NCBI GenBank assembly: GCA_004123355.1
Contig: SCHM01000002.1
Coordinates: forward strand, 9,211,569-9,275,568
DNA: 64,000 bases
Source of the DNA: Amphirosellinia nigrospora
Taxonomy: Eukaryota > Ascomycota > Sordariomycetes > Xylariales > Xylariaceae
Direction of reading: 5' to 3'
Part shown: positions 25,099-37,210 of the stretch, one piece after another
Numbering within the stretch: the first letter of the stretch is position 1
Layout of the letters: every line of letters begins with the position of its first letter
Program-made: the position numbers and the translations under genes
Notes under the pieces: generated by a model
Told to the model about the DNA's origin: nothing
Databases searched by the model: none
The model's input: the letters and a program-made list of their open reading frames with translations, nothing else

Positions 25099-25703
25099 AT
25101 GGCCACCGCAACCTACAGCGACTGCGTCGCCGCCCTACGGACATCGCTATCCTTCCTCGAATCGTCCGTGGCCACGCTGGAGAACGGCGTCTCCGACTTT
25201 CCACGTCTCGTAAGCGTATTAAAGACAGCCAGGGTACATACATACATACACACACGAGCTCCTCCCTAATCAACCATCTGACCGTAAGACTAACCTTTAC
25301 ACACCACCAACAGCACTACGAACTGATCCCCCAGAGCACGCTCCAAACCGCCGAGGCCTCCCTCCGCTCCGAGCTAGCGCCCGCGATATCGACGCTGCTG
25401 GACCGAGCAGACGCACACATCGACCGCGTGGACCGGCGCGTCGACTCTCTCAAGGCGCGCGCCGAGCTGCAGCAAGGTCGTCTCGACAACGACGGCAACG
25501 GCAACGGCAACGGCAACAACAACAACTCGCGTGCCTCCCGCCACCAATCTAGCGCCAAGAGCGCCCAGCTCGACGGCAGCGCGAAGCTGCGCGCCCGCGT
25601 GCTGAAGCAGCGTCGCGAGGCGCTGCAGTACAGCGTGGAGCGCCTCGAGCTCGAGGTCCTGCAGAAGGAGCGCGAGCTGAGGAAGAGGTTGGATACTACG
25701 TGA
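25099..25703 (+). CDS. SPC19: DASH complex subunit Spc19
   Basis: A subunit of the fungal DASH/Dam1 ring that couples kinetochores to spindle microtubules. Exon 1 (25099-25233) encodes MATATYSDCVAALRTSLSFL through NGVSDFPRLVSVLKTAR. An 80-bp intron (25234-25313, donor GTACAT, branch GACTAAC, acceptor CAACAG) is followed by exon 2 (25314-25703) starting HYELIPQSTLQTAEASL. The product is 174 residues, close to the 165 of yeast Spc19. The N-terminal C(V)xxLRxSLxxL helix, the FPRL...T(A)RHxEL(I/L)P junction, and the C-terminal coiled coil (RREALQYSVERLELEV) match the family. An Asn/Gly-rich insertion (about residues 107-125) separates the two helical parts. The frame is intact. Confidence 0.88.
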
Positions 25704-27064
25704 GAGAGAGGGCAGAGAAAGGAAGGCGGAGTACATCCTTTTTTTTCGTCTTCTATTCATTCTATACCCCTACCTGTCCCGCAATACCCATTCCAGTCAT
25801 TGTTGGCTCTGAGTAGCGACCATGTTCGCCGATAGCGGTGCCTCCCTTCACTATGGTCATGCGGCGATTTTGCTACCAGGCAGCATATCTATGACTGGCA
25901 ATACTTCATACCATTACATGACTTAACACGTCACGGTACTGGACTTACCAGTTAGCACCCGTTTGCTGGAGGATGGGACGGGACAGTACGTCATGCGCCG
26001 TGCTGGGTACGGTGGGTTTTGTGTCACAATCATGAGGGTTCTATGATGCCTATAGTAGCCCAGTTTCCTCTGGCTGGGAGGTGCAGCATCTACAGGGACA
26101 TCATTAAGGGTGCCTACTATGTTTTCCTCCGATATACAGATCAACGTTTACGAAGAGACCGAGGGAGTTCTGAAAGCTATGAGACACATCAACTGCGAAA
26201 GCAAGTCGGATTAGCGCAGTATAGATAGTATGCAACGCATATTAATGTGTCGACGCGGTGAGCAAAAACATGTCATCATCTGGCTTCCTTTTTGAAAGCA
26301 TTACTTTGACAACTTGTATTCACCGTGTTGGTCATGTCTTAGCAATCAACGCGGGAAACTCTAAAAGATTTCAGAAATTTTCTTGTTCGTTTGTTCATTG
26401 ATGGACAACAGGGTATACATGGGAGTAATCGTAACCGAAAACCTCGTTTTAACCAATGAATACGTAACCTTCGTAAACTCCGTCTTATTTTACGGCAGAT
26501 ATGATAGGCTCTATTTGCCTTGACGGCTTGGCCCTCGCTTTGCCGTTTCCTTACTGCCACCAACTCTGGAACTCCTTACCGGGGAGGCGTGTGTTCCTTG
26601 ACCAAGCCTAGTCATCCGATATACGACCGCCTCACATCCTGTGAGTCAGCATTCCACCATGCTGGACCAAGACTGGTTTGTCCCTCATGTGTCACACAAA
26701 TAATACAACTAAGAGAACAAGTTTGCGGGGAGAATCAGAAACTATGAGGATGCCCCGAGAGAAGAAGAAAATTGACAGATGAAATTTGTCCGTCCTGGGA
26801 GAAGAAATAAATAAACGTAAAATGGTGACGAGGCAAAATAACAAAACCGGTTGTATCGCACTTTTGACCCCAAGCCATGCTCGATATTTTGCGCTAACGG
26901 CGCAGGCTCCGCGGCTGTGGGGGATCTCTATGCCCATTCGGATTCAAGCGTGATCAAAAACCTCCTTATAGGTTCTATTCCGATACGGTGAATCCAGAAT
27001 GTTAGTCCAGGGTGTGTCCTAGGTTTAAAATCATCCGTAGACGCCAAAAGGAACCAAAGCCCGC
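25704..27064. other. Intergenic stretch
   Basis: Convergent space between SPC19 and SHO1. Only short, motif-free open frames on both strands (for example 26019-26228 plus and 26692-26937 minus). No repeat or RNA gene noticed. Confidence 0.5.
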
Positions 27065-28100
27065 TCATAATAGAATGAGGTAGTTGCTAGGAGCAATACC
27101 CGTCTCGCCACTCTCCTTTCTTGCCTGCCACCACCTCCCACTGACGTCGCTGACCTCCAGGATCTCGTGCTTCGAGAAGGAGATTTCATTAGCATCTTCG
27201 GGGTTGGCCTCATAGCTGTAGATGGCTTTCGCACGGTATGGATACTCCGACGGAGCGGCAATCTCAGGTTCAGCCTGTGGCTGTTGGACTGACTTGATAC
27301 CGGGAGCAGGAAAGGCAGGAGATGAGTTTCGAGGCCCATTTCCATTTAGACCACCAACAGGTGATGGGTTTTCGAAGCCATTGAGCTGTGCGGATGTGTA
27401 CATCTGTGGAGGCTGAACCGAAGTAGAGGTTTCGGGACGACCACCATACGCATGCATAGTTTGTCGGCTCATAGTTGATTCCTTCTGCAAGGCGAAGGAG
27501 TCAATGTATGCGCGAGCAACTCCCGACGGCGCCGAGCCGAAATAGAAAATCCAGATGATCTACTTTATCATTAGTACAGAGCACAACGACGCTGCCAAGC
27601 ACAGCGGGTAACGGCGGAGGGAAGGGAATATGGCGAAACTTACGTTAACCATGGATAGCAAAATGAAACCGGCACCAGCAGCTTGGCGAGCGCCTTCGCT
27701 GAAGTATATCAACGAGTTGACAGATGAGGATGTAAGCACGAGGCCAGCACCCATGTAGCCAACCAAGGCCACATGATAAGTCTGGATCGAATCCGAGGCC
27801 ACAACAACGAAAACGGCAGGAATTAATAGAAACATGAATACAATAGACCACCATACGAACTTGGGGAACATGTTTATCTTGTCGTTGGGATCTGAATTGA
27901 TTTGACCAATGATGGAGCCAATCAAAGAAATAAGCCATGAGAGCTGAACGGAAAAAGTATCAGTATTAGGTCTTAAAATATAGAACTGAGATCGCGTTAC
28001 TCACCGCGGCGATAGATATGGTAGCGAGAGCAAATGGGTCGCCGATAACGTTGCCCATGCTCATTCGTTTCCGGCCATAGCCAGCCCTGGATTGTTCCAT
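27065..28100 (-). CDS. SHO1: High-osmolarity signalling protein Sho1
   Basis: A plasma-membrane osmosensor/adaptor that docks the MAPKK Pbs2 through its SH3 domain in the HOG pathway and also acts in filamentous-growth signalling. Exons are 28100-28005, 27943-27644 and 27559-27065 (296 residues). Introns are 61 bp (GTGAGT...TTCAG) and 84 bp (GTAAGT...GTAG). Four membrane segments lie in residues about 20-150 ([64 protein letters not shown]). A proline/serine-rich linker is followed by an SH3 domain at about 237-296 with [15 protein letters not shown] and the terminal PSNYLILL. I start at [20 protein letters not shown] because conserved fungal Sho1 proteins start just before this segment. The frame is intact and the length typical. 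Confidence 0.92.
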
Positions 28101-31100
28101 TTTTCGCAGAGACGGAGAATGAAGAGAACCGTATGAGTTCATAAGGAAGGAGAACAGTCGATTAAATCGCAATCGAACGAGTAGAACTGGTTTGAACAAA
28201 TCCTGGCCCGTTCAGTAACAAGTCTAATTTCAGGGGGAAAATGAAGCTCGGGTTCGAGGCGATCCGAGTCTGAAGCGACAATCTCGGTGGGAATCAAAGA
28301 GAGTAGTGGTGGTGATGTCGGAAGCTCAGTGGTAAAAACTGGGATGTCGCGAAGGTATCAAGCACCGGATGGCAGCTCAAAGTGATTAGGTATTATAAAG
28401 AGTGACTTGATTTGTGAATTTGCCGCCGCGATGAATTTGGGTAGTTCGATAGGCGTCGATAGCAGGGTATGGTAGGAGATAATCAGGTTGATACAGTGGT
28501 CGCGACTTGGTAGCAACTCCAACCCTTAGTACTGGGCTAGCCTGGGTAATTTGGGAGGTTACGCGTGTTACAGGAATTTGATCGCTTTGAGGTTGAGTTG
28601 AGTGAGGCTTGGGTGAGGACGCAGACCGGCTGAGCTTACGCGGAGGGTCAACTCGTCAACTGGGGCTGGAAAGGGATCGCGCTGATGGATGGATCCCAGA
28701 CAATTCGAATCAATCCAGCAAACAGATGTTGTCGGGAAATAGATGTGAATTAGCGTAGTATCCTGCTCCTCCGCTTCGGCCAATGTGCTCTTATTCTCCT
28801 CTTGTTGATATATCCTCGCTTCAGTGTCTGTCCGTCGGTCGATTGCCTCTCGTCTTCCCGTCGCGGAAATTCAGATTGGCGCAATCTCCGAAACAATAAC
28901 AGTCCAGGAATGTCGTAGCCGGCGCGCCACAAAGCGATGTAATCACATTCGAAGGGAGGGCATCTAGAAACAGCGATAAGCGATGGACGATGGTCGACGA
29001 CAAGCAGGTGATCGGCAGCAGTGGACAGTGTTGGTCTCTCGCAGAAAGACGGGGATGGTCGAGTAGTAATTAAAGAAATAGACAGGCAGCGAGGGAAGAA
29101 GGGTGCACAGATGGGCGGAGCAAGGTGTGAGAGATCAAGAATAAGTGGGAACGGGGACAGTGTGCTTACAGTGGTACGCCCAGGTACTTGCTCCAGTCCT
29201 GCTCCAGCGACCAGTGGCACGTTCACACCCAAGGGCCGACGACACCAAGGGGGCTTAAAGTTATGGCAAGACGCGCCGCCATTGGCCTGGGTGAGGGATG
29301 GGTGGGGACGTGGGAGTCTAGCACCATGCCTGGGGTGCTGTCGCCTCTTGCCTGACTGGTCAATCCTGCCCGTGCCTGTGCTGTGCAGGTGTGCCCTGTG
29401 CTATGTACCTGAATCTGCAGGTCTCCCAGGTGGGCAGCCAGTGCCTGTGGCCAGCCAGCCATGTTTAGGAGGTGCAGTACTATTTCTAGCCTGACTGGCT
29501 ACCAACCTGCTAACAGCACACCTATTAGATTAGGTACTCGGTAGGTACCCTCATATATTGATTGCCGCGCGTGTTATTCCTATCAACATTCATGTACCTA
29601 TGTTAGGATGCACTACAATTATAATCCAGCATCTCCCTGCCTGCCTTATGTACTGTATGCTAATTGTTGACGGCGGGTTTTCCACTCATATAGCATACTA
29701 ATGTAATTTTAAGAACCATCAAGTGAATATTGCCCGCCAATGAATCTAATGAATCTAGTGTCCCTATTCAAAAATCAGAACCAACCCAGCATAAGAAAGC
29801 CCTCGGGGACGCAGGTCTGATCACTGCCTACCTACCTATGAGTAGCTGAAGATACAGCATTGCATCCCTTTTCAATAGGTTGATGTACCGTTCAACTAGC
29901 GTAGTGTACAGCCTATAAGCGATAGGTGGTGCTGCCACCTGATGAGCGGACTTCAGCTAAACAACCAACAGCGTCCCGATACAATACCTCCCATCGACAG
30001 GCGAGCAGGCGCTGTCTTTCAAAACATGACGCTGCGAGCTCTATTCTACGTCGTTGTTCCCACCGAAAAGGTTGCGGCTAAAGCAGGAACACAGGTCGGT
30101 CGGCGGCAATTTAATTCTTACGTGGTGAACGGCACAACAATGTCGAATGGTTATCAGGGCGTTTGAGACAGATCGACAACTTCTAACGGGCTAGCATTCG
30201 GACCAGGTGTGCCAAGAAAAACGAAGGGAGGAGAAGGTGGTACTGGCACCAGGTCTCGGGACTCTGTTAAGGAAACACGGAGCTTGATTGGCTGACAATT
30301 CTTGCTTCCGAATTTTAGACTCGATCTGGGTAAAGTGGCGGTTCCATTCCTAACCACCAACCATCATCCCGGTGGCCTTGACGTCCCAAGTTATACCAAA
30401 ACACCACGTGAAGAATGCCGGGTGTGACATGATTATTGTCAATATTAAAGAAACGACAAGGACTGAGATACTCTGCTTTTACTAGTAGTTTGCAGGTATA
30501 CTATAATTTAACGTCTTATTGAGAAATCCCCTTGAATCTGGAATCTGTACCTGACGCTAAGTTGATACAGTAAAGCTGCACGGGGCATGAGTGGGTCAAT
30601 CGCGGAGTTGACAATGACTTAGTTGAGGCTCATCAAACGCTAATCTATAGGTTCGACCCGGTACATCGTCATGCATATAGATAATTAGTGGAAGGCACAT
30701 CCACACTGCAGAATTGCATTCACATTGACTGTGTCAAAATCATGTGCCATTGCAGTTCTAGATAGCTACCAGTGTTTCAACAGTTTCCCACATCAAAGTC
30801 ATGGTAATCGATCACAACGCACTGATAACATAGACTACATTTTGCTGTTGGGTAGTTCATCGATCTGAAACAAGCGCCGGCCCGTAGGCGTTAGTCGTGG
30901 ATCCCCGCCCCGCTATCACACTTGCATGGTAGGTAATTATTACAAGAGGCCTCAACACCGGCCTCGCTTTTCAGAATATCCGATAAGCCGTGTTTTCCGA
31001 GCAGCTGCAAGAGTAAAATAATTTGCCATGTTAGGTATTTGTCGTCACAATGACCGCCCGTTAACATCATCGATCGAACTGTGTGATGCCCATATGCAAT

Positions 31101-31618
31101 ATTAAGGCATGCCAATCCTGAAATCCGAAGCCGTGAATACTGCTGTACACTATAATTAAGCAACCGGAGGACGAAGCAGAGGTTATCCTGAAGCAGAGGT
31201 TATCCTGAAACGTGGAATACCGAAATAAATATCATATAATAGCCTTGGGAACATAATATACGACGAGAATGCGCGCTCCATTTCGACGAGACCCTGTGGA
31301 TGACTGTAGCGGGAAATAGGAATTTGCCTGGTCCTCGGAGCGCATTTCCCTAGTTCTAGCCAACATCTAAAGATGGACGGAACGGCATCCACACAGCGAG
31401 AGGGCTGGTAAGCACGATATGTCCATTTATGAGGGGTATCTTGGGAGTAGATGACCAATATGGTCAGGCCGCTCGGGTCTATGATTGACAAGGCTTCTTC
31501 CCCCACAGATCTGTCGCCTTCCCGTCTCCCTAGTAGTGTTATATTTCAGCCTGATATAACCCAGCAATATTCTGTATTGGTGGGCTTTCAGAATGGAATA
31601 GAACATACAAAAGACCAC
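28101..31618. other. Large intergenic region upstream of SHO1
   Basis: About 3.5 kb. The first 1 kb is likely SHO1 promoter and leader. The 160-codon minus-strand frame at 28750-29232 is proline/arginine-rich and overlaps a plus-strand frame of similar length; neither shows motifs. GC-rich CAGGT/CCTGT words at 29340-29470 and repeated TACCTA words near 29830 are simple-sequence texture. A 17-bp direct repeat GAAGCAGAGGTTATCCT lies at 31173-31189 and 31190-31206. No gene is supported. Confidence 0.5.
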
Positions 31619-31758
31619 CGAAGCCTTCGTCACCGGACTCTTCGGCCTCCTCCTCGTCCTTGGCCTTAGTACTAGCCTCAGTTTTGGGCTTAGTGGCGGC
31701 GGCAGAAGCAGACAAAGCGTAAGCGCCAGGGTTGGCGATGCGGTCCTTGAGCCTGATG
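31619..31758 (-). pseudogene. C-terminal fragment of ribosomal stalk protein P0-like sequence
   Basis: On the minus strand 31758-31619 reads LKDRIANPGAYALSASAAA, then KPKTEASTKAKDEEEAEESG and DEGFGGL. This matches the tail of 60S ribosomal protein P0 (uL10): the (I/L)KDRIANPxAYA segment, an alanine-rich hinge, an acidic stretch and GFG(G)LF. The canonical end GFGLFD followed by stop is not formed here; the frame runs on. The rest of P0 is absent upstream, where the dynactin RO-3 gene lies. It is best explained as a duplicated 3' fragment of RPP0; a genuine terminal exon of an unrelated gene is less likely. Confidence 0.5.
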
Positions 31759-31834
31759 GGTGGAGCTTAATATGGCGTAGAGGCGCGGGCGACGGGTGGT
31801 CTAGGTTTAAAATGAGTTCATTACCGAAGCCACT

Positions 31835-32541
31835 TCAGATCTCGTCTCTGGCTTTCTCGAGCCTCCTTACGGCCCGCTCGACTCTCTCCATACGACCTTC
31901 GACGCCAGCCACAAAATCTGAGTATCCCATGACGTTTTTTATACCACCTACGAACAACTATCTCGCTGCGCGATCGGAGATCTGCGATCTCGGCGGCTTG
32001 TGTCAACTGTGTTGCTTCAATGCCCTTCATTCGCGGTACCAAGGCCGCTAAGCCAGCACTAAGGGCTGGGTCGGGGATGGGTGTATCAGATATTGCTGTC
32101 AGCGCCGAAGCCGTAGCGGGGTATGAAGAGGCGGTGGAAAGAACTATGGCGCGCAGTGCTTCTAGAGACAGCTCGGGTGGAGGTTGAGAGGCCGGGGGGG
32201 TTGAAATAGAGTTGGATTGGATTTATCTGTATATAATCAGTCGCAATTCAAGGAGACGTGGCAAAAGCATGTGCATAGAGGATTCGGTCGGTAGTGTGTG
32301 GACTCTACCAATTAAGAAAGCGATGGGCGAGATTTAACTTACAAAGTTTGAGGAGCTCGCCGTACACACGTATATGTTGTAGCAATTTGGAGAAGCGGTG
32401 TTCGAGGTCTTGCAAGCTTCGTGTTGCTGATGCCGTGGACTGGGTGACCGAGTTACCGTACAAGAGATGCTCGAGCCGCAAGAGTCGTCCCTCCAGAAGC
32501 GAGATAGTTGATAGCGTGGTGTCGTCGATTTTAGAGTCCAT
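31835..32541 (-). CDS. ro-3: Dynactin subunit p22/p24 (RO-3 type), frame interrupted
   Basis: A dynactin shoulder subunit, needed for dynein-driven nuclear distribution in filamentous fungi. Exon 1 (32541-32343) encodes MDSKIDDTTLSTISLLEGRL, the RLEHLLYGN segment and RVYGELLKL. A 116-bp intron (GTAAGT...ATACAG) leads to exon 2 at 32226: YKSNPTLFQPP, then in the next frame ASQPPPELSLEALRAIVL, TPIPDPALSAGLAALVPRMK, GIEATQLTQAAEIADLRSRS and RRWY. After a second shift comes MGYSDFVAGVEGRMERVERA and RRLEKARDEI, with the stop at 31835. The two shifts coincide with a run of seven G (32194-32200) and of six T (31935-31940) on the plus strand. About 196 residues, right for the family. I treat it as a gene with base-count errors, though decay cannot be excluded. 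Confidence 0.75.
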
Positions 32542-33347
32542 CGTGTTATTCGCTCGGTTGGAATTGGCTGTTTTTGTTTATAGGATTCATACACTAACGT
32601 ATGGCGTGAAATTCAAGATACCTAGGTAGAGTTGTGTTGTTTATTCTTAACAGGGACAGCGACGCCTGACAGCGGCAAGAATGATATAATGGGTCAAGTT
32701 TGCAAACGCGGTTTGTAATTTCCCCAGATTCGGGAACTCTAGGTCAGGGGTGTTGAATGGGTCTAGCCCAGCAAAACGGAATTTAATTGGCTCGAGACCC
32801 TGTTTTAGCTCCCTTTTTTGACGCTTTTTCAGGGCACCCTTGCCGAAAGCTTCCAAGGTTCCAATCTCGTAATCCCACTAGTGCTACTTTTTAGTGGTTC
32901 CGATGACAGCTGTCATGTCATCGGTGCCTGCCCACGAAGACCAGAGCACGTCGATCGTTGTCCAAGATTGCTGCCATCGTCAGGCCAGCTTCAATCCAGA
33001 CTCGTTCCACCTTCCCAGACATCTCCAATCCGCTCTAGGCACCGTCCGACCATAATCAATTCCCACGTACCGATTATCGCCTTCGCGCCCCTGCGCCTCA
33101 GCGTATCTATACTTATTTCGCGGCTCTTCATAATTAGGACTAGCAGAACTTCTAAACATTCGGTCAAACCAGAGGTGTAGGCGTAACCGAGCGACGAACG
33201 AGGAATCGAGAGCGAGCCGGGTAGGTGTGTCGCGTCGCCGTCGTCGTCGTTATCGTGCTTAAAAGGACTTTGGCCAGCCGGACTCTCGCTGTTCGTCTGG
33301 TCCGGGGCTGGTCCTCTGGGCTATGCCGAATTATTCCGCAATCACAC
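32542..33347. other. Divergent intergenic region
   Basis: Lies between the minus-strand RO-3 gene and the plus-strand transporter. Open frames here (for example 32818-33180 plus) lack motifs. It presumably holds both promoters; no specific element can be named. Confidence 0.45.
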
Positions 33348-35210
33348 ATGGGGTACTACCTCGACCGCGGGGACCAGTGCATCCGGCGATATGACAAGGT
33401 ATATTACCTCACACTTCACTTTGCGCGGCTTTGTTGTTCAGTGCTGATACCTTGATTGTTTTTCTAGAACTCGGAGAGGGAAGCCTCACCCGAAAGATGG
33501 CGGTAGCGGGTCCGCTACGATGTTCAGCAGCGTGACCAATCTGCTAAACACTAGTACGTTGCGTTATACAGCCTGCCGTCTTCGTCGACAACCACTTCAT
33601 AGTGAACTCTAGATCTGACATGTCTTCTAGTCCTGGGCGCCGGTACCCTTGCCATGCCCTCCGCGCTCTCGCATTTTGGGATGGTGCTTGGAACCTTCGT
33701 CATCCTATGGTCAGGGTTCACTTCTGCCTTCGGGCTTTATCTACAATCACGATGCGCTCGATATCTAGACCGTGGCTCCTCGTCCTTCTTTGCGCTGTCG
33801 CAGATGACGTATCCGAATGCTGCCGTTATTTTCGATGCCGCTATAGCGATCAAGTGTTTCGGGGTTGGCGTATCATACATGATCATCATAGGGGATCTGA
33901 TGCCAGGTTTGTCGAAGGTTTCGATACTAGGGCAGCGTCCATCGCCTACCTGATGGACCGGAATTTTTGGATTACCGTATTCATGCTGGCGATAATCCCT
34001 TTGAGCTTTCTCCGTCGCCTCGACTCGCTCAAATACACCAGTATCATCGCTCTTGTTGCTATTGGCTACCTGATTATACTCGTTGTGTACCATTTTGCTT
34101 CCGACTCTCTAGCACCAAGAGACAAGATTCGTGTCATTGAATGGGCCGGGCCTGTTGAGGCCCTTGCCAGCTTGCCCGTGGTTATTTTTGCCTATACATG
34201 TCATCAGAATATGTTCTCGATTCTTAACGAGATCAAGGACAATTCCCCGAAGAGGTAATGCAACATAAAACATTTGCGACTCCAGCTTCTCTCCAACTTA
34301 CTAATTCGTTACGCAGCATACTTGGCGTAATTTCTTCCAGTATTGGCTCTGCTGCTGGAGTCTACGTTCTGGTGTCAATCACTGGTTACTTATCATTTGG
34401 CAATGATATTACTGGAAACATTGTTTCAATGTGTATGCACTCTCTCTGCCCGCATCGAAATTTCCCCTGTGTAACTAACAAATCGTCAAAGATGCACCAT
34501 CGATTGCTTCTACAATTGCAAAAGCTGCCATTGTCATTCTTGTTACCTTTTCTGTTCCCTTACAGATACATCCGTGCCGGGCATCTGTGGACGCCGTGTT
34601 GAAATGGCGTCCAAACGCTATCCCTGGCACACAGGGTCGAACAGGCTCCCCATCTAGTAGATTACTTCTCCCGACGGCGACGCGGTCGGACCATGGATCG
34701 GCGCCTATGTCGGAGCTACGCTTCGCCATTCTTACAACAATTCTACTTGTCCTAGCCTACACTGTGGCTCTAACAGTCACCTCATTAGAGAGGGTCCTCG
34801 CCTATGTCGGGTCCACAGGAAGCACTGCCATTAGCTTTATCCTGCCTGGCCTATTTTACTATAAGATCTCCGACCCCGACTCCATTCACCACCAACGGCT
34901 AACTAAAGAAGACGATGATGTTATGTCAGCGGCTGCCTCAGAAGTTGACAACAGTGACGCTACTGACGACGAGGGGGCTGAGGGCCTACTGGGTGCAAGT
35001 GTTTCGAGCATCCGCAGTAGCGGAAGTGGTACCAACGCAAGAAGCAAAACCTCGAAATTACCATGGCGATGGCGGACGAAGTGGAGATGGGACATGGAAC
35101 ACCTGAATCCTGTCCATCTTCGAAGAGCTTCCTTAGCATTGGCCCTTTACGGCGCGTGCGTCATGTTAGTATGCCTAACCATGAACCTAGTGGGCGCAAA
35201 TACCAATTAA
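33348..35210 (+). CDS. AVT-type vacuolar amino acid transporter (AAAP family)
   Basis: A proton-coupled amino acid transporter of the AVT group, expected in the vacuolar membrane. Proposed introns: 33399-33467, 33554-33630 (GTACGT...TTCTAG), 34255-34316 (GTAATG...ACGCAG) and 34433-34491 (GTATGC...CAAAG with a CTAAC branch). Conserved segments in order: MFSSVTNLLNT then ILGAGTLAMPSALSHFGMVL, GFGL-like TSAFGLYLQSRCARYLDRG, FFALSQMTYPNAAVIFDA, IKCFGVGVSYMIIIGDLMPG, FVEGFDTRAASIAYLMDRNF, SLPVVIFAYTCHQNMFSILN, GYLSFGNDITGNIV, VPLQIHPCRASVD and, near the end, a serine/acid-rich loop before the last helix. One lost G near 33906 breaks the frame in exon 3. Exon 1 (MGYYLDRGDQCIRRYDK) joins out of phase, so the start is uncertain; ATG 33522 is an alternative. 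Confidence 0.78.
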
Positions 35211-36582
35211 CCATGATTGAATATCATGGGTGATATGCAGGCATTAGAATCGAATTTGTTCAATTCGAATTGTGCTTACTACTAACGATTGAAGGCTGCA
35301 TACCAGGAGTCGGTGCATTCATTGTATGACAAACTACCCTCATTATTGTGCATTGTTGGCGTTTCGGATGTATTTTATCTTTGGTCTTTCCCCGTTCTTC
35401 CACACATGGCCCGTTACATATCAGGATACATAATCTTTGAACCCATGTTTTACAATTCAGCCAGACCTTATGCAATACATAGTTATCTTTTGTAGACTTA
35501 GGTGTATCAACATTGAAACAATGTATTATCCCTATGCAAATCTCCCTCGTCGTCATTTATTCCACCTTAAAGTAGCAAGGCTAAACTTGAACTTCAGTAC
35601 ATACTTGACTAGGTTTCATCCATCAGTCCGATAGGCAAAGCCGACCACCTCATTCCTTGCGACGTTAAGCGCGTCTAACTCCATCCGCAATACACCATTC
35701 AACCGTCTTACGAACCGCGATATCTCAGGCCCATGATGCTATGGTTATGGCATAGCTGTAACTGTCGGCGCTTTCGGTTGTGACGATCCATTTACTTAAG
35801 CTGGCTTTCTACCCATGCGAGCACAATTAATACTGTCGGCCTACTTTCCCTGGTTCCCAACCATTATACAAGGTCCATTGTATGAACTTCTACAAGAACC
35901 ACAATCTTGTCAGGCGGAAAGAATATCCCGATGTAAGTGTCCTATTTTATTCAGAGGGGTCGCTCCCATCGAGGAATTACAACTAGACAGAGAGCTTTCT
36001 ATATGCTATAAGACCAAACTTAGGAGAAGCCGATGTCTAAACGGGGGATTCTTCTATACAGCTCAATATTGCCTTCCTCGAACTGCCCATATTCTCGCAG
36101 ATGTGTATCGTTGACTGTATAGCTACTGGTCTATTGCATCTATTCTGTCTCGGTTATAGATATTCTTTATAACGGGCTATGGGATGGTAAGATATGTCAG
36201 AAGACGATTCCAGCAGGTTAAGTCTATAACAATCGATTATCTAGGTTGGGTTCTATAGGAGTAGAAGAAGTGATATGGAATATACGGCTAGTGAGTATCC
36301 TCCAAAATATTGGCTGGCAAGTATTCTAACTGACAGCTACCTTTAGGTCTACCTAGCATCTCATCCTTTTGCTTATTAGGGATATGGCAGGCAAAAAAAA
36401 GAAAGGTCAGTTTTAAATAAACCAGAGCCTGAATCGAACCTATAGCGTCGAGAAGAGCAATAAGCAATCAACTGCTTATGTGGTAAGGAGTCTAGGTGCT
36501 GAAGAAGCACCTAGGTATGTGCGTACCTACCTCGTTGATGCGTAGCCTCGCGCCTGCCCATTGGTTGCCCCGGCTACCTCAG
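35211..36582. other. Intergenic stretch
   Basis: No supported coding frame. A short near-palindrome around 35250-35275 (aatcgaatttgttcaattcg) lies after the transporter stop and could act in 3' end formation, but this is weak. Confidence 0.4.
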
Positions 36583-36587
36583 CCACG

Positions 36588-36621
36588 TACCTACCTACCT
36601 ACCTACCTACACCTACCTACG
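36588..36621. repeat. TACC microsatellite
   Basis: Roughly seven to eight imperfect copies of the tetranucleotide TACC/CTAC, set in a region with many CACCTAGGTA words. Simple-sequence repeat only. Confidence 0.85.
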
Positions 36622-36919
36622 CACCTAGGTAACAGGGTCAGGTATATAATTAAAAAAACCAGTTCCCTCTAACAACAAGCACCCAAGTAGTCAACCGGTT
36701 AGGTCACCACACCCTCGATCCGCGGGGCTTAGGGTTCAGATACCGGTGCCGCCGCAACAAGTTTGATCCTAACAAGCGCTAGGAGCCTTGGGAAGAACTT
36801 GGTCTGGCAACAGATCTGTGTGGACAGAGGCGGACCACGACCGGCAAGAAATACCCAATCCGAAAGGAGGGCGCGCTGTAGCCCGGGGGGCTTATTGACA
36901 CCCCGGGGCAGGGCGATTA

Positions 36920-37016
36920 ATTTTTTTTTTTTTTTAACTTTTTTTTTTTTGACATATTGTTCTTTTTTTAACCTCCCCCTTTTCTTGACTTTTTTTTTTT
37001 TGATATGTTTTCCTTC
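36920..37016. repeat. Poly-T/pyrimidine tracts
   Basis: Three T runs of 11-15 bases separated by short words (gacatattg near 36951, gatatgtt near 37000). The word TTGACTTTTT/TTTGACATA recurs. Given the base-count problems elsewhere in the window, the exact run lengths are unreliable. Confidence 0.7.
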
Positions 37017-37128
37017 CCTTATTCTTCTTTGATTGATACTCATTGAACTCTGGCTACCTTATTTAGATGTAGCTGTAGTTGTGTGTAGCACGTAAAAAAG
37101 ATGCTGGTGAAGGAGTGCCTCTAAAAGT

Positions 37129-37165
37129 CGGCGCTGATGGGATTCGAACCCATTGCTTCTGTAAA
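37129..37165 (-). ncRNA. tRNA 3'-half relic
   Basis: On the minus strand a perfect T arm (ATGGG TTCGAAT CCCAT at 37137-37153) is followed by a 7-base acceptor strand CAGCGCC, a discriminator G and, a few bases on, TTTT as for a Pol III stop. A possible long variable arm lies just upstream, suggesting a class II (Ser or Leu) tRNA. The partner acceptor strand GGCGCTG is not present within 130 bp upstream, so a complete cloverleaf cannot be drawn. It is most likely a truncated tRNA copy. Confidence 0.45.
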
Positions 37166-37210
37166 AGGGGCTCAGGGGCTCGGCTGCAGCTTGATGAATT
37201 ATTGCAGCAC

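Noticed and set aside
28750-29232. 160-codon minus-strand frame upstream of SHO1
   Set aside because: Proline/arginine-rich, overlapped by another long frame on the opposite strand, no domain, probably GC-rich promoter and leader sequence.
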